Of a stretch of DNA of 23,012 nt, positions 16,157 to 23,012 are shown one piece after another (position 1 is the first letter of the stretch; every line of letters begins with the position of its first letter). The notes below the pieces were generated by a model. The model did not search any database. It worked only from the letters and a program-made list of their open reading frames with translations, and was not told where the DNA came from. The DNA comes from a virus, in the IMG/VR virus record IMGVR_UViG_3300035698_017746, positions 1 through 23,012 of that record. The stretch is one strand, 5' to 3'. Position numbers and translations under genes: made by a program.

Positions 16157-18728
16157 AAATTTTATTCCTTACATCGTTAATTTCATCATCATTAGCATCG
16201 TTAGATAACGTATACTGCTTATCCCAGGATGTACCAATATCTAAGTTTGCTTCCATTGGAACATCGGTTGATTTGATCTTTGGATGGTCATTCCATCGCA
16301 TCTCTTTTACTAGATTTTCATTGAGCCATTGAATGGTATCGTTGTCGTCTAAGAATACGAAATAAGCGGCGTCATGTATTGTATTACAGGGGAATATTTT
16401 ATCGTAATAGTCCGAACTAAGAAGTCTTCTAATTAACACGATAGATGCTCGATTAATCAACATACCCCAACTTTGAGATACAGCATTAACAGCAGACCTT
16501 CCTTCAGATTCAGCAGCGTATACATTGTTACGTGATGTCCTTAAAGTTTGGGCTAATAATGGAGTCCGTAATCGTAAACCAAACGCACATTCTACATAAC
16601 CATGTAGAGATGCAAATTCTATCTGTTTCTCTGACCAGATATCAGAGTGTGCATAAAGTTTATGGTAATTATCTTCAATTGCCTTCGCCTGAATTTTGGT
16701 CAAACCTAAGTTCTTGACAAGAGTATGCCAAGTACCTAAATAGGTTAATGCAAATGTTGGTTGTTTAGAATCTTGTCGCAGTGGTTTGTACAATACTGCA
16801 ATAGAATTTATAGATTCTACTGTATCTATAATATCAGGCATCTGATCACCAAAGTAACTGTGAGCACGTAAACAGTGACCATCATAGCCATCAGTATAGA
16901 CTTTAATTTTATTTGGATCTTGGGTCAGGATTGCATTAATACGATCTTCTAGACTTGCGTAATCTGCACCACCAAATAGATAGCCAGGGGGAGCTTCAAA
17001 ACAGGCTTTAATTAGTAGACCATATTCGGAGGTATTAGGTAAATTCTCTAGATTGGGTGAGTTAGCAGATAGCCGACCACTTTGAGTTCCACCTAATCTT
17101 TTATTACCATTTAACCAGACAGAACCATCTTCACGAGTAAAGGCATATTTAATAAAAGCTTTAATAAATGTACTAGATACTGTTGAAGCGGATGAAAATT
17201 CTTGTAAGAGTTCAATGATATGTTTTACATGTGGATCTTTAGTATGGTGTATTAAACTATCGAGTGTATTGGCATCACAAGATGCTTGTTTAGTATCGGT
17301 GAAATTAAGAACTGGTAACCCCAAAACGTCATAAAGTAAAACACGTTTTTGTTTATCTGAATTCGGATTGAATTCCTCATCATTAATATCATTTATTATT
17401 TTAATTTTGATTTTATCTGGGTTCTTTGCTTTTTCTTTACGATCAGCATTATCCTTAATAAGCCTTTGTTGTTTTAGTATTGCAACTGCATTTTCGATTT
17501 CTTTAATAGCACGTAAATCTTTGGTTACATAAGCCAGTATTTCATCAAGTTGCTTATCAGCAGCGTGTACCTTGAGCATATTCATAGGTAGGCCAATCAA
17601 CATCATGTAAAGTAAGGGCATGATAGAGGGTTGGAAGATCTCTCGGTATACGGCAATCTGAGCAGCCTCAGCTGCTATCGGATAGTTCTTTTCGTAAACA
17701 TACCAAGTACATAGGGCATCCCTTAAATTATATTCAAGAATTTCATCTCTTGGGTATTTATGAATATCCCCATCATGTTTAAATTCAATACCATAATTTC
17801 CAGCGTATTCAAATGAATTTTCTTTTAAACCAAGTTCAATATCATGAGTTGAGTTCTTGGCAAGATAAGTAATAATCATTGAATCCTCAACGTCATTAAA
17901 TGTGAATAAGCCATCACGTAACCCATCAATATCTAAACTATGTTCCATAAATAATTGATAGATTATTACCTTTGCATCATACAGTGCGTTATGCATGATG
18001 ATCACACCAGTATACGTTTTAAAAAACCATACAAGTAACTTACGAATTTTTGCTTCTTCCTTAGTGTCAACAGAAAATGCTATACCTTCATGTTTATTCC
18101 ATGCGAAAGCTATCGTACAGATTCTAGCTCTTTCAAAACGAAGGCTTTCTGTTTCAATATCACAGGTTAACTCTGGATGTGCAAGTAAACCCCAAAGGCA
18201 CCCTTCAATATCTTTAGCAGTAATTGGATTTACGAATACTTCAATTATATCTTTTTTTATTACCAGTATATTAGTTGCTGCTGTGTAAAAAACTTCTAAT
18301 GAGTTATCTAATTTAAATCGCAGGGAGTCATTATAGAGGAGGGCATTATGGTCAATGGATAATACAGTATTGATTTGCTCGAACCCTGCTAATTTACCTA
18401 TTCTAGGTTCACCAAAACAATCAGATGTTTTAGGAACTCCAGTGATGTATTTATATAAATCACCATTGGGAATAAGGATAGTTTTAATCCCCAGAATATT
18501 TAAACCTTGAGCTACTTTTTCAAGTTCAAGTTTTGTTTCTTTTGCAGGTAGTTTTTTATTAACGGAAGGAATCGTTATAAGTACGATTTGGTTTTTAGGA
18601 ATACCAAGAGCTTCTAATGGTTTAAAATAAAATGTGTTAAGTGGTAAAGGTAGATACGATGAAGTGTCTTTAATCAGTATCGCATACTTAATACTATTAC
18701 GATCTTTACTACTATAGATGTATTCCAT
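16149..18728 (-). CDS. Family A DNA polymerase with 3'-5' exonuclease (N4 gp39-like)
   Basis: 859 residues. Residues 1-160 are an N-terminal domain typical of N4-type polymerases (PLEALGI, then YKYITG and NALLYN). The DEDDy proofreading exonuclease follows: CDIETES with D190/E192, HNALYDAK with N246/D251, and YNLRD with Y333/D337. The polymerase domain has GRLSANSPNLENLP just ahead of motif A DYASLEDR (D589), motif B R651-x3-K655-x3-F659-x3-Y663 and motif C IHDAAY (H785, D786). All catalytic residues are present, so the enzyme should be active and proofreading. It is the phage replicative polymerase. The residue after motif C D786 is Ala instead of the Glu of E. coli Pol I, which I believe is normal in this clade. 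It starts at ATG 18728, 9 nt after a small gene, without a strong ribosome-binding site. Confidence 0.92.
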   Translation of the reverse strand: MEYIYSSKDRNSIKYAILIKDTSSYLPLPLNTFYFKPLEALGIPKNQIVLITIPSVNKKLPAKETKLELEKVAQGLNILGIKTILIPNGDLYKYITGVPKTSDCFGEPRIGKLAGFEQINTVLSIDHNALLYNDSLRFKLDNSLEVFYTAATNILVIKKDIIEVFVNPITAKDIEGCLWGLLAHPELTCDIETESLRFERARICTIAFAWNKHEGIAFSVDTKEEAKIRKLLVWFFKTYTGVIIMHNALYDAKVIIYQLFMEHSLDIDGLRDGLFTFNDVEDSMIITYLAKNSTHDIELGLKENSFEYAGNYGIEFKHDGDIHKYPRDEILEYNLRDALCTWYVYEKNYPIAAEAAQIAVYREIFQPSIMPLLYMMLIGLPMNMLKVHAADKQLDEILAYVTKDLRAIKEIENAVAILKQQRLIKDNADRKEKAKNPDKIKIKIINDINDEEFNPNSDKQKRVLLYDVLGLPVLNFTDTKQASCDANTLDSLIHHTKDPHVKHIIELLQEFSSASTVSSTFIKAFIKYAFTREDGSVWLNGNKRLGGTQSGRLSANSPNLENLPNTSEYGLLIKACFEAPPGYLFGGADYASLEDRINAILTQDPNKIKVYTDGYDGHCLRAHSYFGDQMPDIIDTVESINSIAVLYKPLRQDSKQPTFALTYLGTWHTLVKNLGLTKIQAKAIEDNYHKLYAHSDIWSEKQIEFASLHGYVECAFGLRLRTPLLAQTLRTSRNNVYAAESEGRSAVNAVSQSWGMLINRASIVLIRRLLSSDYYDKIFPCNTIHDAAYFVFLDDNDTIQWLNENLVKEMRWNDHPKIKSTDVPMEANLDIGTSWDKQYTLSNDANDDEINDVRNKIYG

Positions 18729-18737
18729 AAATAAAAG

Positions 18738-18869
18738 TTACGATTTCTTTTTTGGTAGGTGTAATATTTTACGAGTCGGTGTGGTTATCTTATGAACATG
18801 TTTTAATAGCTCTGATGTCTTAGCGTTTTCTTCTTTTAATTTCTGACTTGCGTCGTTTTGTCGATTCAT
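18738..18869 (-). CDS. Small basic protein, 43 residues
   Basis: From ATG 18869 to TAA 18738, with ATGA overlap to the stop of the zincin-VWA gene. Residues 1-27 are a charged helix (MNRQNDASQKLKEENAK, then SELLKHVHK) and the C-terminus is basic (RKILHLPKKKS). Family not recognised. The ATGA junction and the exact fit between two larger genes support it. Confidence 0.55.
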   Translation of the reverse strand: MNRQNDASQKLKEENAKTSELLKHVHKITTPTRKILHLPKKKS

Positions 18870-19987
18870 TTCGTTAATCCAATTATGTTACCAAAAGCAG
18901 CCTTCCTCTTTATAGGGTGGTCTGTATTAATCCAAAGTACAGGATACTTAGGAGGTGTAAAATCCGTATTACCGCATAAGTCTGAAAAGTATACCAGACA
19001 ATTTGGGTTTAATTTATTCTCATCAATATAGTCGAATACTGGTTTAAACTGTGTTGCACCTCTACCATGCATAGTCATTGTTATTGGGTACATACGAGGT
19101 GTAAAAATATCAATCTTTTTAATAGATGTATCACAATGGATCAATGTCAGTTTTTCTGGTTTTAAACTAATTAATATTTTATTAACTTCCGCTACGACAT
19201 TTTGAAATTCATCTGTCGTTACTGAAGAACTTGTATCAACAGCTATAATTAATGAAGCTAATTTTTTACCACTTCGACTAGGTAAGAATAATCCGGTATG
19301 TGCGTATCGTCGTTTGGGTTGACTCCAATTAGTCCTGTTTTTCGCGTTACGGGTAAAGAATTTAGATAATATATTCTGCCAGGGTAATTGTGGTGGAACA
19401 ACAGTATCAATTATTTCTTGTATAGCTTTACTAATCCCAGAATTACTATTATTTACAAAAGCTTCAGCTTCCTTAATATTTACGGTCCAAACATCATCTA
19501 TACCTGTTTGAATCTCGGTTGTGTTATCAACTGGGGGTAATTCGAATGTTCCTTGTTTTTTAGATGTTGCAACAAGTTTTGGATTAGGAGTGCCCTTACA
19601 TTCATCAAAGAGAATTTTATATACTGCCTCATATGACATGTTTTGAAAACGATCTTCATAAAGTACCCAGTCTTGTAATTCAAAATCAGTTTTATTTTTA
19701 ATATAATCATTAACTACGTAATCAGCCGCATATTGGCTAATTTCTTTAATGTGACCAATACCTCGTGTAGGGTGCATAAACACACAATGTAGCAATTCAT
19801 GAACTATATCTGCGATTAAGTGATGTAACAGTTCATTACGAATGAAGTCGGGTGAGTACCAAAAGTTAACACCATTAACAGCCATTGTATTTACTTTACG
19901 AGTTTCAATATATTTTAATTTAAGTGCTAGATAACCAAAGAAAGGTTCTTTTATTAAAAGCTTATTCAGTGCCGTAGAAATTAACAA
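18866..19987 (-). CDS. Zincin plus VWA-like protein (DUF2201 type, N4 gp25-like)
   Basis: 373 residues. The N-terminal half has HELLHCVFMH (H63, E64, H67, H72), a metallopeptidase-like HExxH signature followed by YAADYVVND, and the C-terminal half is a VWA fold with a MIDAS: DTSSS (251-255), GRGATQF (308-314) and FSDLCG (334-339). This pairing is the DUF2201 arrangement, and VWA proteins of this kind partner MoxR-type AAA+ ATPases such as the one encoded 1.3 kb upstream. N4 has the same pair. Role probably metal-dependent assembly or remodelling of an unknown client; peptidase activity is not certain. The start is TTG 19987, chosen because a full AGGAGG is 5 nt upstream. Confidence 0.8.
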   Translation of the reverse strand: MLISTALNKLLIKEPFFGYLALKLKYIETRKVNTMAVNGVNFWYSPDFIRNELLHHLIADIVHELLHCVFMHPTRGIGHIKEISQYAADYVVNDYIKNKTDFELQDWVLYEDRFQNMSYEAVYKILFDECKGTPNPKLVATSKKQGTFELPPVDNTTEIQTGIDDVWTVNIKEAEAFVNNSNSGISKAIQEIIDTVVPPQLPWQNILSKFFTRNAKNRTNWSQPKRRYAHTGLFLPSRSGKKLASLIIAVDTSSSVTTDEFQNVVAEVNKILISLKPEKLTLIHCDTSIKKIDIFTPRMYPITMTMHGRGATQFKPVFDYIDENKLNPNCLVYFSDLCGNTDFTPPKYPVLWINTDHPIKRKAAFGNIIGLTK

Positions 19988-19992
19988 AATTA

Positions 19993-19998
19993 CCTCCT
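19993..19998 (-). promoter_or_regulatory. Strong ribosome-binding site AGGAGG for a TTG start
   Basis: AGGAGG followed by five bases and TTG 19987. It overlaps the TAG of the preceding gene. It is the best ribosome-binding site in the operon and decides the non-ATG start of the zincin-VWA gene; the nearest in-frame ATG would remove about 34 residues. Confidence 0.8.
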
Positions 19999-20440
19999 AT
20001 GAATTAAATTGTCTAGGCTCACTTGAATCAAGTGCTGTTAACATTTTTGCAAATATTTTGTACCTAGTTTTAATTAGTATTTTAATGATCCTTAAATAAT
20101 ATACAGCATTCTCTGGACCATGTTGCAATCCTCGTTGAAATAGAAATTTTGAAAACTGTGTGTGAGTTTTATTTGTAAAAGCACAGATAATAAAATCAAA
20201 CATCCATAATAATGTTGGTTGATCCATTACAACTAATCTACCTGAATTTATTTTTTCTATTTGGTGGTATAAAGCCTGAAAATTGTTAAAATTATTTATT
20301 TCACCAATCTCACTACCAGTTGTAAATGGATAACCTAAATGTGTATAACCATTTGTTTTATTTATATTCATAGTACAAAAAGTTAAGTAGTATTTTTCTA
20401 ACTTTCGTACATTACCATTAACTGTTTGGATTTGATTCAT
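19997..20440 (-). CDS. Hypothetical 147-residue protein between DUF3150-like and VWA genes
   Basis: Family not recognised. The sequence is rich in Asn, Phe and Tyr in its first half (NINKTNGYTHLGYPF) and helical in the second (LLWMFDFIICAF, then YYLRIIKILIKTRYKIFAKML), with no signal peptide or clear membrane span. GGAG lies 4 nt before ATG 20440, and the frame overlaps the DUF3150-like gene by 23 nt. Being enclosed by the MoxR/DUF3150/VWA set, it may belong to the same complex, which is inference only. Confidence 0.65.
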   Translation of the reverse strand: MNQIQTVNGNVRKLEKYYLTFCTMNINKTNGYTHLGYPFTTGSEIGEINNFNNFQALYHQIEKINSGRLVVMDQPTLLWMFDFIICAFTNKTHTQFSKFLFQRGLQHGPENAVYYLRIIKILIKTRYKIFAKMLTALDSSEPRQFNS

Positions 20441-21272
20441 GGATCTCCATTACTAAATCAATAACATTTTGAGTCTGTTTAATAATACGATCACGGTATG
20501 TAGGACTTTCTTTAAGATGATCTACGCGAATATCTTTTATATTTTTATCCACTATACTTTTAACTTCTGTGATTAATGGATCATTATCATAATTAAGGTT
20601 AGCGAGTTGCTCACTTAATTTATCAATATTCCCAGTCACAGTAGAATGAAATATACGTTTATTTGCATTCAATAAAGTATGCATTAAAGTACGAGCAATT
20701 TTTTCAGTTCTGTAAACTAAATCAAATTTAGCAGACATCGACATAGCATCTAACTCTTTACTAAGTTTTTGAACTTGAACATTGGTTATACCTGAATTAA
20801 AACGAGTTGTTTCAGGAACTGGAAAAAAATGTAATTCAATTAAGAATTTTTTAGGTAAATCTTTTGATAATGGGTAATCTTCAATACGATAAAGGTCACC
20901 TAACATTTTTTGAGCAGTTCTACGGTTCTCTTCATAATCAGTAATAAATACTGCTACAGCTTTATTTAACTGCTCTACTGCAGTGGAAGCAACTTTCTGA
21001 AAGTTAACAAAACTATCTGTTGGTAAAATACGGGTACCTAATAAAGCATTATAGGGAAGGGTATTATCATTAAAGTGCGCTTTGAATTTATCAATGACAG
21101 TTTTAATCTCTTTAAGACAAAACTTTGGTAACAGCTTCTTATTAAACTTACCTGAACCAGTCTCCATTCGGTTAGCTTCAATGGCATCTGTACTAGCCTG
21201 TTTGTCGTGTTTGTAACCTGACCAGTACTTAACTTTAAGTGTTACTAATACACATGTGTCATTGTTAATCAT
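20418..21272 (-). CDS. DUF3150-like protein next to MoxR-type ATPase
   Basis: 284 residues. The opening (VLVTLKVKYWSGYKHDK), the GTRILP element and the helical middle with a catalytically uninformative pattern match what I remember of DUF3150, a phage/plasmid family usually encoded beside a MoxR-type AAA+ ATPase and a VWA protein. No catalytic residues are evident. It follows the ATPase gene by 11 nt and precedes the VWA gene, exactly the usual context. A role as adaptor or third component of the ATPase-VWA machine is inference. If the family call is wrong, it is an unknown helical protein. Confidence 0.6.
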   Translation of the reverse strand: MINNDTCVLVTLKVKYWSGYKHDKQASTDAIEANRMETGSGKFNKKLLPKFCLKEIKTVIDKFKAHFNDNTLPYNALLGTRILPTDSFVNFQKVASTAVEQLNKAVAVFITDYEENRRTAQKMLGDLYRIEDYPLSKDLPKKFLIELHFFPVPETTRFNSGITNVQVQKLSKELDAMSMSAKFDLVYRTEKIARTLMHTLLNANKRIFHSTVTGNIDKLSEQLANLNYDNDPLITEVKSIVDKNIKDIRVDHLKESPTYRDRIIKQTQNVIDLVMEIHESNPNS

Positions 21273-21283
21273 TGTTAGTATCT

Positions 21284-22258
21284 CTAGTTAAAAACCGACT
21301 GATTTTTCATGCACCAATCGGTAATTTTAGTGGTACCCATAAGATTATTTTTTGTTTCATTAATCATGATAATCGTGAGTACTTGGAACTCAAGTTGGAC
21401 TGTTTTAACGTAATCCATTAAAGCGTCAACATTTGTATGATCAACAGCATTTACAATCATCATACAAATAGCAGCAACTTTCGAAGGGCTACTGTTTAAT
21501 GAAATAAAGTTAGATGGGTTATCAATTATTTGTTGGATTGTTGGAAGTTTGGATAATAGATTTACATAAGCAACAAATTCAAGTGCTGCTCCTTTACCTA
21601 CAGTTGCTGCAATTAACTCCTGTAGTAATGGTGAGGTCGCACACTCAACGTATATCCGTGATGCATACTCCCATGTTCTAGGAGATGGAAAGGCGTATTC
21701 GTCCTGATTTGTTGGCCTAGCATGGAGTAATTCAGGTCTTGAAGCGACAAAGCCAAGGATATCGCTGTGTATGCTCGCCTGTGCTCCCCAGACAACCCAA
21801 TTATTAACTGAGGGCATTACATCAATGTGCATGAAACGATTGCCTAGAGCCTCTGCCATGCGCTCCTGACCAGGGTTTCCAGCTGCAAGTATTCTCCATC
21901 GCTTAGGAAGGGTGTATTTTCCCAGTTTTCGATCTAATACGAGTTGATACGCTGCCGATTGAACTGCTGGATCAGCTTGGGGTAATTCATCAAGAAATAA
22001 GATACCCATTGATTTTGGATCATCAGGTAAAAAATCTGGAATATTCCATGTAGTTTTACCATTATGAAGTGACGGTAGCCCACGAAGATCCACTGATTCA
22101 ATTTGGGATAAACGTTCATCACGTAATTCAACATCGTAATCAACTGCAAGTTGATGGACAATAGATGATTTACCAACTCCGGCTTCTCCCCACATCATGA
22201 CAGGAGTGTCTGTTGCCATACCAGCCTCAAGAGCTGTTACTGCGTTTTTTAAATCCAT
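21284..22258 (-). CDS. MoxR-type AAA+ ATPase (N4 gp24-like)
   Basis: 324 residues. Walker A GEAGVGKSS (24-32), Walker B GILFLDE (D90, E91), sensor 1 RILAAGN (N128), a likely arginine finger in GNRF (R141), and SPRTWEYASRI in the lid region are all in order. The short core and lid fit MoxR/RavA-type ATPases, which work as hexameric chaperones together with VWA-domain proteins to insert metals or remodel complexes. The DUF3150-like and zincin-VWA genes downstream complete the set. N4 carries an equivalent pair early in its genome. ATG 22258 follows the previous stop by 2 nt. Confidence 0.85.
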   Translation of the reverse strand: MDLKNAVTALEAGMATDTPVMMWGEAGVGKSSIVHQLAVDYDVELRDERLSQIESVDLRGLPSLHNGKTTWNIPDFLPDDPKSMGILFLDELPQADPAVQSAAYQLVLDRKLGKYTLPKRWRILAAGNPGQERMAEALGNRFMHIDVMPSVNNWVVWGAQASIHSDILGFVASRPELLHARPTNQDEYAFPSPRTWEYASRIYVECATSPLLQELIAATVGKGAALEFVAYVNLLSKLPTIQQIIDNPSNFISLNSSPSKVAAICMMIVNAVDHTNVDALMDYVKTVQLEFQVLTIIMINETKNNLMGTTKITDWCMKNQSVFN

Positions 22259-22260
22259 AA

Positions 22261-22485
22261 TTAATCTCTGTTGATTGTAGGTGACTCAATAAATCTAACA
22301 CTATCTATTTTCCCTATCTCACCTGTATGGCCTACATTATCTAGATACATACCATCAAGAGTTAGTCGATATCGAATGTAAGATTGATTAAAATAGTAAT
22401 GTTCTTTAGCACCCCAAAGTATTTGAGGTAAGTATCGACATTGCTTAGGGAGGGAATGCAATCTGATCCAGCGCGGTTCAGTCAC
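22261..22485 (-). CDS. Hypothetical 74-residue basic protein, GTG start
   Basis: Family not recognised. It is rich in Tyr, Arg and His (EPRWIRLHSLPKQCRYL, YYFNQSYIRYRL) and suggests a small beta protein. The start must be GTG 22485, since the frame closes with a stop a few codons upstream and the next Met is near residue 46. The GTG shares a base with the TAG of a 16-codon reading frame (22485-22535), so it may be translated by coupling. It is the most upstream recognisable gene of the leftward operon in this window. Confidence 0.55.
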   Translation of the reverse strand: MTEPRWIRLHSLPKQCRYLPQILWGAKEHYYFNQSYIRYRLTLDGMYLDNVGHTGEIGKIDSVRFIESPTINRD

Positions 22486-22723
22486 TACTCTAAGGCTTCG
22501 TTATAGAATAATACCTTTAAACCTTCAGCTTCCATTCCTACCTAATATATATCAAAGCTATTTGTCATCTACCGTTTACCATCCTGGTTACTGGTCAAGT
22601 CCCCTTGCTGTCCAAATATGATGTTTTGCCTTATCCGCCGGTCTCAAGCGAATCTTTAATATATTTACTTCCTGGTGTTAAAGACTTCAGTTTGTCTTTG
22701 ATGATTCTTTGTAAAGTGCTAAG
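22486..22723 (-). other. Leader region without a firm gene, holding several tiny reading frames
   Basis: No gene of usual size. On the - strand there is a chain of very short frames: MVNGR, then an ATGA overlap to MTNSFDIY, then a 16-residue frame (22485-22535, MEAEGLKVLFYNEALE) whose TAG overlaps the GTG of the 74-residue gene. A further open frame without ATG (KDKLKSLTPGSKYIKDSLE...) ends at TAA 22631-22633. I see no confident promoter or terminator hairpin. Confidence 0.4.
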
Positions 22724-22861
22724 TGGTGGACTTCACGGGCATCGAACCCGTTAACATGCCTTTTTGCATCGCAACCGCTAAGTTGTTTAGTGATACCTAA
22801 CAAAGGTCTAGAAATCCCGCGCACAGTATCCGAACACATCAGAGAGAGCCATTCAAAGCCC
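22724..22861 (-). ncRNA. tRNA/tmRNA-like 3' end: T-arm, U70, A73 and encoded CCA
   Basis: A canonical T-arm (ACGGG TTCGATG CCCGT, 22735-22751) is followed by a 7-nt acceptor strand GAAGTCC, A73 and CCA (22724-22726). A matching 5' acceptor strand GGGCTTT occurs at 22855-22861 and pairs over all seven positions, with G3-U70 and U7-G66 wobbles. G3-U70 with A73 is the alanine identity element used by tRNA-Ala and tmRNA. The distance of 138 nt is too long for a tRNA and too short for a usual tmRNA, and I find no anticodon arm. A worse 5' strand GGGATTT would give 95 nt. The 3' end is reliable, the extent is not. Confidence 0.4.
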
Positions 22862-22935
22862 ATCACTTAACACTCTACATTCGCTTTCTTGATATTCTGG
22901 CGCGACTAATCCAAACGACTTGAATGCGTTTTGAA

Positions 22936-23012
22936 TCCGAAAGGCAAGATTCGAACTTGCAATAGAACAAGGCTTTGGGCCTCTGGCTTCCTTAATCTTG
23001 TATCAACAACTA
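22936..23012 (-). tRNA. Possible partial tRNA, isotype unresolved, runs off the window
   Basis: A perfect canonical T-arm (GCAAG TTCGAAT CTTGC, 22944-22960) is followed by CTTTCGG and A73, without CCA. The matching 5' strand CCGAAAG is not present in the window, so the gene would begin beyond 23012. The segment where an anticodon arm should be (GAGG CCCAAAG CCTT) forms a short stem, but the loop lacks U33. It may be a real tRNA with unusual geometry, a decayed one, or part of a larger structured RNA. Confidence 0.35.

Noticed and set aside
16350-16790. DNA polymerase has HDA rather than HDE in motif C and YLG instead of YG in motif B
   Set aside because: The catalytic Asp, Lys, Arg and Tyr are all kept, and I recall that related N4-type polymerases show similar HDA and Y-x-G forms, so this is probably clade variation and not inactivation.
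22740-22800. N4-type hairpin early promoters (short stem with 3-nt loop), for example TTGC-GAT-GCAA
   Set aside because: The stem is only 4 bp, it lies inside the RNA-like locus and has none of the bases known around N4 early promoters.
22724-22818. A 95-nt long-variable-arm tRNA (5' strand GGGATTT)
   Set aside because: One acceptor mismatch, no D-arm with GG, and the candidate anticodon loop lacks U33.
22724-22861. A complete standard tmRNA at the right end
   Set aside because: No tag reading frame ending in Ala-Leu-Ala-Ala or similar is found, the conserved 5' GATTCGAC element is missing in the window, and another T-arm stands only about 180 nt upstream.
1-23012. CRISPR array, insertion sequence or integrase/attachment site
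   Set aside because: No regularly spaced repeats, no transposase or integrase motifs and no terminal inverted repeats were seen; the window reads as continuous phage operons.

Overview
The window looks like part of the genome of an AT-rich, tailed, lytic-type phage related to Escherichia phage N4 (the Schitoviridae-like group). The strongest evidence is a 2525-codon gene whose product carries the T7/N4-type single-subunit RNA polymerase motifs: SKTGR, motif A with D673 followed by SG, motif B with R762/K766/Y774/G775, and motif C with H1007/D1008. It lies convergent to a replication operon in the same order as in N4: ssDNA-binding protein, RecA-like ATPase, ATPase-primase, RecB/Cas4-like nuclease, family A DNA polymerase, then the VWA and MoxR-type AAA+ pair. 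The assignments come from motifs and remembered synteny, not from a database search.

Layout. Positions 1-9429 (+ strand) hold the end of a late, virion-side operon. It contains the tail of one structural gene, two small proteins built from internal repeats, a beta-domain plus coiled-coil protein, and the giant virion RNA polymerase. The giant protein also carries a zincin-type HELIH metalloprotease-like domain downstream of its polymerase domain. Positions 9418-22485 (- strand) form one compact leftward operon in which most genes overlap or abut. Reading in the direction of transcription, it holds a small protein, a MoxR-type ATPase, a DUF3150-like protein, an unknown, a zincin+VWA protein, DNA polymerase, a cluster of small unknowns, the Cas4-like nuclease, ATPase-primase, RecA-like ATPase, ssDNA-binding protein, RusA-like resolvase, a low-complexity protein and a tiny membrane protein. 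Five genes shorter than 60 codons are supported by position and ribosome-binding sites: 9418-9594, 15868-16035, 16037-16156, 18738-18869 and, less surely, one at 22485-22535 that I mention only inside a region entry. An 11-bp perfect hairpin with a T-rich tail at 9544-9569 probably ends the rightward transcript.

Positions 22536-23012 have no convincing protein gene. On the - strand they carry two canonical T-arms, one with an encoded CCA end and a U70 that can form the G3-U70 pair seen in alanine tRNA and tmRNA. Neither has a recognisable anticodon arm, so this RNA locus is unresolved.

How it fits together (inference). The giant polymerase would be packaged and injected with the DNA to transcribe early genes. 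The leftward operon supplies the replisome and recombination/junction processing. The MoxR/DUF3150/VWA set is probably a phage-encoded remodelling machine with an unknown client.
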